NCBI GenBank assembly: GCA_023423335.1 | Contig: JAFAFU010000001.1 | Coordinates: 1-30,156, forward strand | Direction of reading: 5' to 3' | Length of the DNA: 30,156 nucleotides | Origin: Bacillota bacterium | GTDB lineage: Bacteria; Bacillota; Clostridia; Lachnospirales; Lachnospiraceae | Shown here: positions 8,700 to 16,273 of the stretch, piece after piece | Layout of the letters: each line of letters starts with the position of its first letter | Numbering within the stretch: the stretch's first letter is position 1 | The notes under the pieces: generated by a model | Told to the model about the DNA's origin: nothing | The model's database searches: none | Seen by the model: the letters and a program-made list of their open reading frames with translations, nothing else | Program-made: the position numbers and the translations under genes

Positions 8700-11390
8700 A
8701 TGCAGTGGCACAGTATGTCTATCGCAGAAACCCTAAAGGAGCTTGATTCAAGCATTGACCATGGGCTGACCGCCAAAGAAGCAAAACGGCGGCAGCAGAC
8801 CTACGGCAAAAATATATTGGAGGTTAAAAAAGGCAAAAGCCTGATACGGAAATTCTTAGCCCAATTTGCGGATTTTATGATTATCATTCTAATCTTTGCG
8901 GCAGTTATATCCTTTGCGGTGTCCTATCTGGATGGTGCACCGGACTTCGTAGATCCGATCATTATATTATTGATTATTACCCTGAATGCGACCCTGGGGG
9001 TCCTTCAGGAGACGCGGGCAGAAAAAGCCCTGGAGGCTTTAAAGAAGTTATCCGCTCCTACTGCCCATGTGCTCAGGGATAGGAAATTTCACGAAGTGGA
9101 TGCAGCCGAGCTGGTTCCCGGAGATATCGTCCTGCTGGAGACCGGCAGCTTCGTTCCTGCAGATGCAAGACTTCTCTCTGCGGTCAACTTAAGGGTGGAG
9201 GAAGCTTCTCTCACCGGAGAATCCCATCCGGTAGAGAAAAATGCGGAGCTTCGTCTGAAACCGGAAACCAATCTGGCAGACCGGATTAATCTGGTTATGT
9301 CCACGAGCACCATTATCTATGGCAGAGGTCTTGCTGTGGTAACCGAGACCGGTATGAATACCCAGGTCGGACATATTGCAAAGCTGATTATGGAGGATGA
9401 GACTCCTATGACGCCGCTGCAGAAGAGACTTGCCAAGACCGGCAGAGTACTTGGAATTGCCGCACTCATTATCTGTATCATTATCTTTATCCTTGGTATC
9501 TTTAAACAGCTTCCCATCTTTGACATGTTTATGACCTCCGTCAGTCTGGCAGTAGCTGCCATCCCGGAAGGCCTGCCGGCGATTGTAACGATAATGCTCT
9601 CTCTCGGTGTGCAGCGCATGGCGAAGAAAAACGCGGTAATCCGGAAGCTTCCTGCCGTGGAAACCTTAGGCAGCGCCACCGTCATCTGTTCCGACAAGAC
9701 CGGAACCCTGACCCAGAATGTAATGACCGTAACCGAGATTTGCTCCCTGAACGGACGGGAGAAGATGACCGGTGATTTTGGCAGCTTCCTGCTCTCCCAT
9801 GGGGCCCTCTGCAATGATGCCATCCTCCAGATGGAGAATAAACAGGCCTCCGTCAGCGGTGAACCTACGGAAAAAGCCCTAGTACTCGCTGCCTACCATG
9901 CCGGAGTTGATAAGTTAAATCTGGATTCAACTTATAAAAGAGTCTACGAGCTGCCCTTTGATTCGGCAAGGAAGCTGATGACAACCGTACATAAAGCTCC
10001 CGATTCCAATTACCGGAGTGTTACCAAGGGCGCCTTTGATTTTCTGTTAAACCGGTGCACCCATATATATCAAAATGGCAGACAATATCCTTTGACCAAT
10101 GCAGAAAAAAGCAGATTGAACGCCCTTAATAATTCCATGACAGAACGGGCACTCCGGGTTATTGCCGTAGCTTATAAAAACCTCACCGCCCTGGACAATA
10201 AACCCTCCCCTGCGGAGCTGGAAAGCGGGCTTACCTTTGTGGGCCTGATCGGTATGATTGATCCTCCCAGGGAAGAGGTGAAGGAGGCTGTCCGTCTGTG
10301 TAAGCAGGCAGGCATCAAGCCGGTCATGATTACGGGAGATCATATCCTGACGGCAAAAGCCATCGCCAGGGAACTCGGTATCCTGAGCAGCGAAGGCGAA
10401 GCAATAACCGGAGAAGAATTGTCCCGGCTGGATTCTGAAAGCCTTGATAAGTCCATTAACCGTTACAGTGTATTTGCACGGGTTTCACCGGCGCATAAGG
10501 TACGCATCGTGAAGGCTTTCCAAAGCAGAGGCGAGGTTGTTGCCATGACTGGGGACGGGGTAAACGATGCGCCCGCCCTGAAGGCGGCGGATATTGGTTG
10601 TGCCATGGGAATTACGGGAACGGATGTGGCCAAGAATGCATCGGATATGATTCTCACGGATGATAATTTCGCCACCATCGTGTCGGCGGTAAAGGAAGGG
10701 CGCGGTATATACGACAATATCAGAAAAGCGGTCCACTTCCTGCTGTCCAGTAATATCGGAGAAATTCTGACCATATTTGTTGCCATCCTGTTAGGACTTC
10801 CGACCCCCTTGGTAGCCGTCCAGCTTCTCTGGGTTAATCTTGTCACCGATTCCCTGCCGGCGATCTCTCTTGGTGTGGAGCCTGCCCCTAAGGATATTAT
10901 GTTCAAGAAACCCAATCCGCCGGATAAAGGAATGTTTGCCGACGGCCTTGCCTTTCAGATACTGTTCGAGGGTATCATGATCGGTTCCCTGGCTCTGACC
11001 GCCTTTGTTGCAGGCTTCCGCTTCTTTGATACTCCGGCTCTGTACCGGTCCCTGACAGAACAGATGAATACACAGGCAATGCCCGGAGCTTATGTACCCT
11101 GGGTAGGACGTACCATGGCCTTTGCTGTGCTCAGCCTATCACAGCTGTTCCACTCCTTTAATATGAGAAGCAGCCATTCCCTGTCCAAAATCGGCGTTTT
11201 CACTAATCGGAAACTGGTACTGTCCTTCCTGCTATGCTCCGTCTTACAGATTGCCGTAATTACCATACCTCCTCTGGCAGCCATCTTCCAGGTGGTCCCT
11301 CTTACCTTAAGACAGTGGGCTTTTGTACTGCTGTTATCCATGGCGCCGATATTAGTGGTTGAGCTTCAGAAGAAATTGAATCACGCATAG
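8700..11390 (+). CDS. Calcium-transporting P-type ATPase (P2A)
   Basis: 896 residues, normal for bacterial SERCA/PMR1-like pumps, which export calcium at the cost of ATP. Domains in order: N-terminal cation ATPase domain (about 3-70), the actuator with TGES (172-175), M4 with PEGLP (289-293; Glu290 matches the calcium-binding Glu of SERCA), phosphorylation site DKTGTLT (Asp332) and the nucleotide domain with KGAFDF. The hinge TGDGVNDAPALKAADIG follows, then M6 with N713-LVT-D717, the calcium site-II pair. The last four helices close the protein. The conserved N and D in M6 favour calcium over sodium/potassium or proton pumps; manganese is a possible second substrate. AGGAG (8689-8693) precedes the ATG. 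No terminator was seen directly after it. Confidence 0.94.
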   Translation: MQWHSMSIAETLKELDSSIDHGLTAKEAKRRQQTYGKNILEVKKGKSLIRKFLAQFADFMIIILIFAAVISFAVSYLDGAPDFVDPIIILLIITLNATLGVLQETRAEKALEALKKLSAPTAHVLRDRKFHEVDAAELVPGDIVLLETGSFVPADARLLSAVNLRVEEASLTGESHPVEKNAELRLKPETNLADRINLVMSTSTIIYGRGLAVVTETGMNTQVGHIAKLIMEDETPMTPLQKRLAKTGRVLGIAALIICIIIFILGIFKQLPIFDMFMTSVSLAVAAIPEGLPAIVTIMLSLGVQRMAKKNAVIRKLPAVETLGSATVICSDKTGTLTQNVMTVTEICSLNGREKMTGDFGSFLLSHGALCNDAILQMENKQASVSGEPTEKALVLAAYHAGVDKLNLDSTYKRVYELPFDSARKLMTTVHKAPDSNYRSVTKGAFDFLLNRCTHIYQNGRQYPLTNAEKSRLNALNNSMTERALRVIAVAYKNLTALDNKPSPAELESGLTFVGLIGMIDPPREEVKEAVRLCKQAGIKPVMITGDHILTAKAIARELGILSSEGEAITGEELSRLDSESLDKSINRYSVFARVSPAHKVRIVKAFQSRGEVVAMTGDGVNDAPALKAADIGCAMGITGTDVAKNASDMILTDDNFATIVSAVKEGRGIYDNIRKAVHFLLSSNIGEILTIFVAILLGLPTPLVAVQLLWVNLVTDSLPAISLGVEPAPKDIMFKKPNPPDKGMFADGLAFQILFEGIMIGSLALTAFVAGFRFFDTPALYRSLTEQMNTQAMPGAYVPWVGRTMAFAVLSLSQLFHSFNMRSSHSLSKIGVFTNRKLVLSFLLCSVLQIAVITIPPLAAIFQVVPLTLRQWAFVLLLSMAPILVVELQKKLNHA

Positions 11391-11397
11391 TTTGTAC

Positions 11398-11426
11398 TTG
11401 ATAATTTCCATTTTTCGTTATATAGT
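11398..11426 (+). promoter_or_regulatory. Promoter of the small gene / MBL-fold operon
   Basis: TTGATA (11398-11403) and TATAGT (11421-11426) with an exact 17-base spacer. It starts a leader of about 140 bases that contains the hairpin at 11465-11512. Confidence 0.6.
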
Positions 11427-11464
11427 AATAATGTGAATGATAGAAATCATAATTCACACTTAGA

Positions 11465-11512
11465 AGTTTGTGCCTGCGTAATCAAAGCGTGTAAGCACGC
11501 TTGGCACAAACT
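11465..11512 (+). repeat. Compound hairpin in a leader region
   Basis: AGTTTGTGCC (11465-11474) pairs perfectly with GGCACAAACT (11503-11512). Inside, AAGCGTG pairs with CACGCTT around a TAAG loop, with a ten-base bulge on the 5' side only. No T-run follows, so it is not a normal terminator. It lies between the promoter and the first gene and could be a regulatory RNA element or a dispersed repeat. Confidence 0.6.
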
Positions 11513-11571
11513 AACACAAAGGACAGGCATGTTTGGTTAGGGTATCAATCTTTATATCAAGGGGTGTTGGC

Positions 11572-11772
11572 GTGGACAAAAAGAAAAACCTTAGTGCTGA
11601 TCCGGCGAGACCATACGACGATTCCGTATGGGAACGTATGAATATGTATGACAGCATGCCCTATATCTGGAATCCGGATCTGTGTGATACAAGGAAGCTT
11701 TCGGTAGAGAGCGGCAATGTCATCAAAGCCTGCCGGTGCCTGATGAAAGAGCCCTATGAGGTGAAGCACTGA
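11572..11772 (+). CDS. Small unknown protein upstream of the MBL-fold hydrolase
   Basis: 66 residues from GTG 11572, chosen because AAGGGGTG lies just before it. A TTG at 11533 in the same frame has no such site. It is hydrophilic and aromatic-rich (WERMNMYDSMPYIWNPD) with two cysteines in a CDTRK...CRC arrangement (three Cys in total). There is no signal peptide or membrane segment. Family not recognised. It ends 16 bases before the MBL-fold gene, so the two are very probably co-transcribed and may work together. Composition resembles a real protein rather than a shadow frame. Confidence 0.6.
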   Translation: MDKKKNLSADPARPYDDSVWERMNMYDSMPYIWNPDLCDTRKLSVESGNVIKACRCLMKEPYEVKH

Positions 11773-11788
11773 AAACGGAGAATTTTAG

Positions 11789-12394
11789 ATGGAGATTATC
11801 ACTCTGACATATAAATCAACAAATTACTTTCTGGTGCGGTCTGCAAAAGGCTGGCTGCTCGTGGATGCCGGATGGCCGGGTACCCTCTCTCAGTTTTTGC
11901 AGCTGCTAAGCCAGAATAATATCCAATTAAGCGATATCAATTACCTCGTTATTACCCATTTTCATCCGGACCATGCCGGGCTTGCCCAAAACCTGAAGGA
12001 ATATGGGATACGTCTTCTCCTGCACAGCTGCCAGACTCCTTATGTCGGCAAGCTCAACGCATTTTTTAAGAAGAATCCCGGAGCACAGTTCAAGGATATC
12101 ACCTTCGATCATACGATAACCCTTTCCGGGGAAGAAAGCCGAAGCTTCCTTAAGGAAATCGGGATTGAAGGTGTGATGTTACCGACGCCCGGACACAGCG
12201 ATGACAGTATCAGCCTGATAATCGATCATTACTGTGCTTTTACCGGGGACCTGCCGGCATTATATCTGGCGGAGGCATATGATGATCCGGTTGTATCAGA
12301 CAGCTGGGACTCTCTGATGGAAAACAGGGTAAGAATGATTTATCCGGCACACGGGAATGTCTACGAGATTCCTGAGCAATATCTATATTTATAA
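11789..12394 (+). CDS. Metallo-beta-lactamase fold hydrolase
   Basis: 201-residue cytoplasmic MBL-fold protein. The metal motif THFHPDHAG gives His57, His59, Asp61 and His62. Further ligands are His136 (TPGHSDDS), Asp154 (FTGDL) and His188 (YPAHG), so the binuclear site is complete. The short length and single domain fit the glyoxalase II-like / general MBL hydrolase group. There is no flavodoxin domain, and no RNase or DNA-uptake domain. The substrate cannot be deduced. It follows the 66-aa gene by 16 bases and is closed by a strong terminator. Confidence 0.88.
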   Translation: MEIITLTYKSTNYFLVRSAKGWLLVDAGWPGTLSQFLQLLSQNNIQLSDINYLVITHFHPDHAGLAQNLKEYGIRLLLHSCQTPYVGKLNAFFKKNPGAQFKDITFDHTITLSGEESRSFLKEIGIEGVMLPTPGHSDDSISLIIDHYCAFTGDLPALYLAEAYDDPVVSDSWDSLMENRVRMIYPAHGNVYEIPEQYLYL

Positions 12395-12403
12395 GAAGCA
12401 TAT

Positions 12404-12446
12404 GGGCTGTCCTGAAGACAAATATTTCAGGGCAGCCTTTTTTACC
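12404..12446 (+). terminator. Terminator after the MBL-fold gene
   Basis: GGGCTGTCCTGAA pairs with TTCAGGGCAGCC and is followed by TTTTTT. Confidence 0.85.
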
Positions 12447-12778
12447 GGCTCATTTCATGATTTCAAGGAATATTATGGTATTTTTGAGTTTAGGCATATT
12501 TACTAAAATAGTGCTTCTCATATCTATTTTTTTATAGACTATTGTGTATATTTTTCATATAAACGTTTTCGAAAGTGTATTTAACCAATTATTTTTGGAT
12601 AAAACACAGATTTTTGTCGATTTTTACGAAACCATATTGATAAAAATCTATAATATGGTAGTATTAATACGGATTGTCTTACATAAATTGACTTGGATTT
12701 TATTTTTTAATTTTGTAATACATTGCCATACTGTAGGGGGAAGTACAGTGATGCGGCTCGTATAGCAAAGGAGGCATA
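12447..12778. other. AT-rich region before the second GH11 gene
   Basis: Contains AACGTTTTCGAAAGT (about 12562-12576), which resembles a LacI-family or catabolite-control site only loosely. It also contains a TATAAT (12649-12654) without a good -35 and an ACTGTA/TACAGT hairpin near 12730-12750. No gene seen. Confidence 0.4.
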
Positions 12779-12820
12779 ATGCATAAAGCTATATTCAATT
12801 TGTATGTAGGTAAGATGTAA
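12779..12820 (+). CDS. Possible 13-residue leader peptide upstream of GH11 xylanase
   Basis: A very strong AAAGGAGG (12767-12774) stands four bases before an ATG that opens a 13-codon frame (MHKAIFNLYVGKM) ending in TAA, 37 bases before the xylanase start. A perfect ribosome site with nothing but a mini-ORF behind it is unusual. It may be a leader that controls xylanase translation, or a chance or old start site. No repeated regulatory codon is visible. Confidence 0.35.
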   Translation: MHKAIFNLYVGKM

Positions 12821-12857
12821 CTATAAAAATTAAACTTTAAGAGGAGATTATTTATTT

Positions 12858-13496
12858 ATGAGAAGGTTGAATAAGAAAGTTTTGGCGTTGATTTTTGCAA
12901 TTTCTATGTGCTTTACCAGTATGTTTGCGGGGAACGCTTTTGCAGCGACAGACTACTGGCAGAATTGGACCGATGGCGGCGGTACGGTAAATGCTACCAA
13001 CGGTTCCGGCGGTAATTTCAGTGTTAAATGGACAAATTGCGGAAACTTTGTTGTTGGTAAAGGTTGGGGTTCCGGTAATGCTTCCAGAGTTGTTAACTAT
13101 AATGCCGGTATCTTTTCACCGTCCGGCAATGGCTATCTGACTTTCTACGGTTGGACCAGAAACTCTCTCATCGAATATTACGTTGTTGATAGCTGGGGCA
13201 CTTACAGACCTACAGGAACCCATAAGGGCAGCGTAAGCAGTGATGGCGGCACCTATGACATCTATACCACTCAGCGTGTCAACGCACCTTCTATTGATGG
13301 TACAAAAACCTTCACACAATTCTGGAGTGTTCGTACATCAAAGAGAGGGACAGGAAGTAATGTAAAAATCACGTTCAGCAACCATGTAAATGCTTGGAAA
13401 AGTAAAGGAATGAATCTGGGATCCAGCTGGTCTTACCAGGTACTGGCGGTAGAGGGATATCAGAGCAGCGGTAACGCTAATGTAACGGTGTGGTAA
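12858..13496 (+). CDS. Secreted endo-1,4-beta-xylanase, GH11
   Basis: 212 residues: a signal peptide (KKVLALIFAISMCFTSMFAGNAFA) cleaved near residue 29, then one complete GH11 domain and no carbohydrate-binding module. The catalytic pair is present: nucleophile Glu106 in SLIEYYVVDSW and acid/base Glu199 in SYQVLAVEGYQSSG. Substrate residues are intact too: Trp37, Asn63, Tyr97, Tyr108, Arg140, Pro144 of the thumb VNAPSIDG, Gln154 and Tyr193. Asn next to the acid/base suggests a near-neutral pH optimum. The enzyme cuts internal bonds in the xylan backbone outside the cell. GAGGAG lies 11 bases before the ATG, somewhat far. The protein aligns end to end with the defective copy at 5681, including its signal peptide. 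Confidence 0.97.
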   Translation: MRRLNKKVLALIFAISMCFTSMFAGNAFAATDYWQNWTDGGGTVNATNGSGGNFSVKWTNCGNFVVGKGWGSGNASRVVNYNAGIFSPSGNGYLTFYGWTRNSLIEYYVVDSWGTYRPTGTHKGSVSSDGGTYDIYTTQRVNAPSIDGTKTFTQFWSVRTSKRGTGSNVKITFSNHVNAWKSKGMNLGSSWSYQVLAVEGYQSSGNANVTVW

Positions 13497-13768
13497 TACA
13501 TCACCCGAACGCAAGGTAATGGACGGCCATTGACCGTTATTAGAACATAGTTACATACACCTACCTACATAGTGTGTTAAAAACATCTTTCAGAAGGATG
13601 AAGGGATGTTGACGAAAGCAAACTTTAAAACAATTGTTTTAAAGTTTGATCCGTCAGTCCGGACACGTTGTTGGCCGTTCGTTACAAGAAGAACGGTCAT
13701 CAGCGTTGCCGGAGATCAATTACAGGTCTCAACGCATAAAACTTTTTGACCGTCAGAGGAGATACCCA
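13497..13768. other. Palindrome-rich gap between xylanase and SUMF1 lipoprotein
   Basis: No gene seen. Besides the 30-base palindrome listed separately, GGCCGTTC (about 13673) and GAACGGTC (about 13692) form another inverted repeat. No clear terminator follows the xylanase. Confidence 0.5.
13619..13648. repeat. Perfect 30-base palindrome
   Basis: CAAACTTTAAAACAA is followed directly by its exact reverse complement with no spacer. A further TGACG/CGTCA pair flanks it (about 13610-13614 and 13652-13656), so a longer interrupted hairpin can form. It could be an operator for a dimeric regulator of the gene at 13769, or a cruciform or RNA hairpin. Confidence 0.85.
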
Positions 13769-14602
13769 GTGAAAAAATTATTTATTCTTATGTTAATCGT
13801 AATCATGGTTATTATGAGTGCTTGTTCGAAAGATGTGCCCGATGGTTTTGTGTTGGTCAAAGGCGGTACTTTTACAAACACAAAGTCTAATCTCTATGGA
13901 AAAAATGTAACCGTACCGGACTTCTATATCGGTAAGTATGAGGTAACCCAAAAAGAGTGGCTTGAGGTAATGGACACCAATCCTTCCATATTCCAGGGCG
14001 ACGATTTGCCGGTAGAGATGGTAACCTGGTATGACTGTATCGAGTATTGCAATAAACGCAGCTTAAAAGAGGGCTTAAAACCCTATTATAATATAGATAA
14101 GAACACAAAGGACCCGAATAATTTGAATGAAATGGATGAATTGAAATGGACGATAACCATCAATGAAGATGCTGACGGTTACCGGCTGCCTACGGAAGCG
14201 GAATGGGAATATGCGTCAGGCGGAGGGCAGTCGAGTAAGAGTTACACTTATAGTGGGAGTGATAATGCAGATGATGTGGCATGGTACTGGAAAAATTCCG
14301 GGGATGAATACTTAACCGGTGAATGGTTCTGGCCCACGATAGAAAGCAACAATAATAAAACAAATTTAGTCGGCACCAAGCTCCCCAACGAGTTAGGGCT
14401 TTACGATATGTCAGGCAATGTAAGGGAATGGTGCTGGGACTGGTACGGAGAAGTTGTAGATAATCAGAGCGGCTATGTCAGGGTTTGGAGAGGCGGCGGT
14501 TGGCTCGGTGATGCCACAGCCTGCGAATCCTCTTACCGGGGTAATTTCGAAGCGTACAGCATGGGCTACGACCAAGGCTTTCGTTTGTGCCGCAGCAAGT
14601 AA
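13769..14602 (+). CDS. SUMF1/FGE-fold lipoprotein
   Basis: 277 residues from GTG 13769 behind AGAGGAG. The upstream in-frame stretch reads as non-protein. The N-terminus KKLFILMLIVIMVIMSAC is a lipoprotein signal with Cys19 as the lipid anchor. The rest is a formylglycine-generating-enzyme-like (C-type-lectin) domain: GGTFT near the start, DFYIGKYEVTQKEWLEVM, LPVEMVTWYDCIEYCNK, GYRLPTEAEWEYA, LGLYDMSGNVREWCWDWYG and RGGGWLGDATACESSYRGN. True sulfatase-maturing enzymes carry two active-site cysteines in the C-terminal RGGSW region. Here only one (ATAC) remains, and no sulfatase gene is nearby. A binding or scaffolding role on the cell surface is therefore more likely than cysteine oxidation. 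Its position behind a xylanase is suggestive only. Confidence 0.85.
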   Translation: MKKLFILMLIVIMVIMSACSKDVPDGFVLVKGGTFTNTKSNLYGKNVTVPDFYIGKYEVTQKEWLEVMDTNPSIFQGDDLPVEMVTWYDCIEYCNKRSLKEGLKPYYNIDKNTKDPNNLNEMDELKWTITINEDADGYRLPTEAEWEYASGGGQSSKSYTYSGSDNADDVAWYWKNSGDEYLTGEWFWPTIESNNNKTNLVGTKLPNELGLYDMSGNVREWCWDWYGEVVDNQSGYVRVWRGGGWLGDATACESSYRGNFEAYSMGYDQGFRLCRSK

Positions 14603-14612
14603 GCAGACAGAT

Positions 14613-14656
14613 AGGGTGTCCTCAAAAGCTTAAGCTTTCGGGACACCCTCTTTTTA
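14613..14656 (+). terminator. Terminator between SUMF1 lipoprotein and enolase
   Basis: AGGGTGTCC (14613-14621) pairs with GGACACCCT (14641-14649), with an inner AAAGCTTAAGCTTT palindrome and a CTTTTT run on the plus side. It may also stop the enolase transcript coming the other way, but without a T-run on that side. Confidence 0.8.
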
Positions 14657-14670
14657 TCCATTCTCTTCGA

Positions 14671-15978
14671 TTAAAATACCTTGAATGCATCTCTCCCAAG
14701 ATATCTGGCTGCACTGCCAAGCTCCTGCTCAATCCGGAGGAGTTGGTTATACTTCGCAACCCGGTCGGTTCTGGAGGGAGCACCGGTCTTTATCTGTCCG
14801 GCATTGGTGGCTACTGCGATATCTGCAAGAGTAACATCCTCCGTTTCACCGGAACGATGGGAAACAACGGCGGTCCATCGGTTATTCTTCGCCATCTCTA
14901 TGGCATCCAGAGTCTCGGTCAGAGTACCGATCTGATTTACCTTAATCAGAACCGAATTAGAGATACCCTGGCGGATACCTTCTCTGATACGGCTGGTATT
15001 AGTTACAAACAGATCATCACCAACTAACTGGACCTTACCTCCGATCCGTTCGGTTAAGAGCTTCCAGCCCTTCCAGTCCTCCTCAGCCAGTCCGTCCTCC
15101 AAAGATATTACCGGATACTTCTTACATACCTGATCCCAGAAGTCCACCATCTCTTCGACGGTCTTATACTCATTGGCTTTCCAGAACAGATAATCCCCTT
15201 CCCTGCCCGCCTTCTTAGCCTCATCATACATCTCCGTTGCTGCGGCATCGATCGCGATATAGAAATCCTCACCGGGACGGTAACCTGCTGTCTCAATGGC
15301 CTTCACAATATAATCAAGCGCCTCCGTATCACTCTTAAATTTCGGGGCAAAACCGCCTTCATCTCCGACAGCGGTCACATAGCCGTCGTTCTTTAATAGC
15401 TTCTTCAGGGTATGAAATACCGTAGCACTGTGCTCCAGAGCCTCCGAGAAGGTCTCTGCGCCTACGGGCATGATCATAAACTCCTGGATGTTCAAGCTGG
15501 AATCCGCATGCTTTCCGCCGTTAATGATATTCATCATAGGTACCGGCAGAGTCTTCGCATTCACACCTCCGAGATAGCGGTAAAGAGGGAGTCTTAAGGA
15601 AGCTGCCGCTGCCTTGGCTGCTGCCATGGATACACCGAGGATTGCATTCGCTCCAAGCTTCCCTTTGTTATCGGTCCCATCCAGAGACAGCATTTTCTCA
15701 TCAATTGCCATCTGGTCGGAGGCATCCATTCCGATCAGCGCCTGAGCAATCTCCGTATTTACATGATAGACTGCTTTTCTGACACCATTTCCAAGGTATC
15801 TGTTCTTATCACCATCCCTTAGTTCCACTGCCTCAAAGGCACCTGTGGAAGCTCCGGAGGGTACTGCCGCCCTGCCGATGCTGCCGTCCGCTAATATCAC
15901 CTCTGCCTCCACGGTAGGATTACCCCTGGAATCCATGATTTCTCTCCCGATAACCTGTTCAATCAACATACTTTTCAT
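14671..15978 (-). CDS. eno: Enolase
   Basis: Cytoplasmic glycolytic enzyme converting 2-phosphoglycerate to phosphoenolpyruvate; 435 residues, normal for the family. Clear motifs are DSRGNPTVEAEV, PSGASTG, KLGANAILGVSMA, AVGDEGGFAP, the magnesium ligands in AIDAAATEMY, ISLEDGLAEEDW and VGDDLFVTN, and the signature LIKVNQIGTLTETL followed by VVSHRSGETED. I start it at ATG 15978 (MKSMLIEQ), with GGAAGG nine bases upstream. The frame stays open for 44 further codons upstream, but that stretch is a structured leader and does not look like enolase. It stands alone, not in the usual gap-pgk-tpi-pgm-eno operon. Confidence 0.97.
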   Translation of the reverse strand: MKSMLIEQVIGREIMDSRGNPTVEAEVILADGSIGRAAVPSGASTGAFEAVELRDGDKNRYLGNGVRKAVYHVNTEIAQALIGMDASDQMAIDEKMLSLDGTDNKGKLGANAILGVSMAAAKAAAASLRLPLYRYLGGVNAKTLPVPMMNIINGGKHADSSLNIQEFMIMPVGAETFSEALEHSATVFHTLKKLLKNDGYVTAVGDEGGFAPKFKSDTEALDYIVKAIETAGYRPGEDFYIAIDAAATEMYDEAKKAGREGDYLFWKANEYKTVEEMVDFWDQVCKKYPVISLEDGLAEEDWKGWKLLTERIGGKVQLVGDDLFVTNTSRIREGIRQGISNSVLIKVNQIGTLTETLDAIEMAKNNRWTAVVSHRSGETEDVTLADIAVATNAGQIKTGAPSRTDRVAKYNQLLRIEQELGSAARYLGRDAFKVF

Positions 15979-16017
15979 ATCTATCATCCTTCCATATATT
16001 ATTGTATATATTATTGA

Positions 16018-16106
16018 TTCAGGTGTCAAAAGCCCTTCGAATATCATGACGTCGTCAATTTGCACCTTCACTAACCATATTTTTGAATTTGCTTTTGACA
16101 CCTGAA
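16018..16106 (-). repeat. 16-base inverted repeat spanning the enolase leader
   Basis: TTCAGGTGTCAAAAGC (16018-16033) and GCTTTTGACACCTGAA (16091-16106) are perfect inverted repeats 57 bases apart. A TATAAT on the minus strand (16112-16117) puts the likely transcript start at the outer edge of this repeat, so the enolase mRNA would begin with a large stem-loop. The 89-base unit could also be a small mobile remnant, but no target duplication is visible. Confidence 0.7.
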
Positions 16107-16203
16107 GCATTATTATATTTTTGACGCTCTTTCATATATTATCTACTTAAATATGGAAAGTATTCTCCATATCTAAGGGTTAACACTTATGTCCCCGGTT
16201 GTC

Positions 16204-16219
16204 TGTGACTTATATCACA
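16204..16219 (+). promoter_or_regulatory. Crp/Fnr-type operator
   Basis: TGTGACTTATATCACA is an exact match to the TGTGA-N6-TCACA pattern bound by Crp/Fnr family proteins. It ends 25 bases before the -35 box of the promoter at 16245-16273, a position suited to activation. Confidence 0.5.
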
Positions 16220-16244
16220 TTTTTGAAAAATAACCGGCAATGAA

Positions 16245-16273
16245 TTTACTTTTATATGATTAAGTGGTATATT
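16245..16273 (+). promoter_or_regulatory. Promoter of the M32 carboxypeptidase gene
   Basis: TTTACT (16245-16250) and TATATT (16268-16273) with a 17-base spacer. Confidence 0.55.

Noticed and set aside
12561..12576. Catabolite-control (cre-like) site before the active xylanase
   Set aside because: AACGTTTTCGAAAGT only loosely resembles the consensus and lacks the full symmetry, so I did not call it.
12544..12765. 73-codon plus-strand frame before the second GH11 gene
   Set aside because: AT-rich DNA gives a hydrophobic, low-complexity product with no ribosome site. The area is better explained as a promoter region.
15979..16110. N-terminal extension of enolase by 44 residues
   Set aside because: The extension covers a perfect inverted repeat and looks unlike enolase. 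The ribosome site favours ATG 15978.
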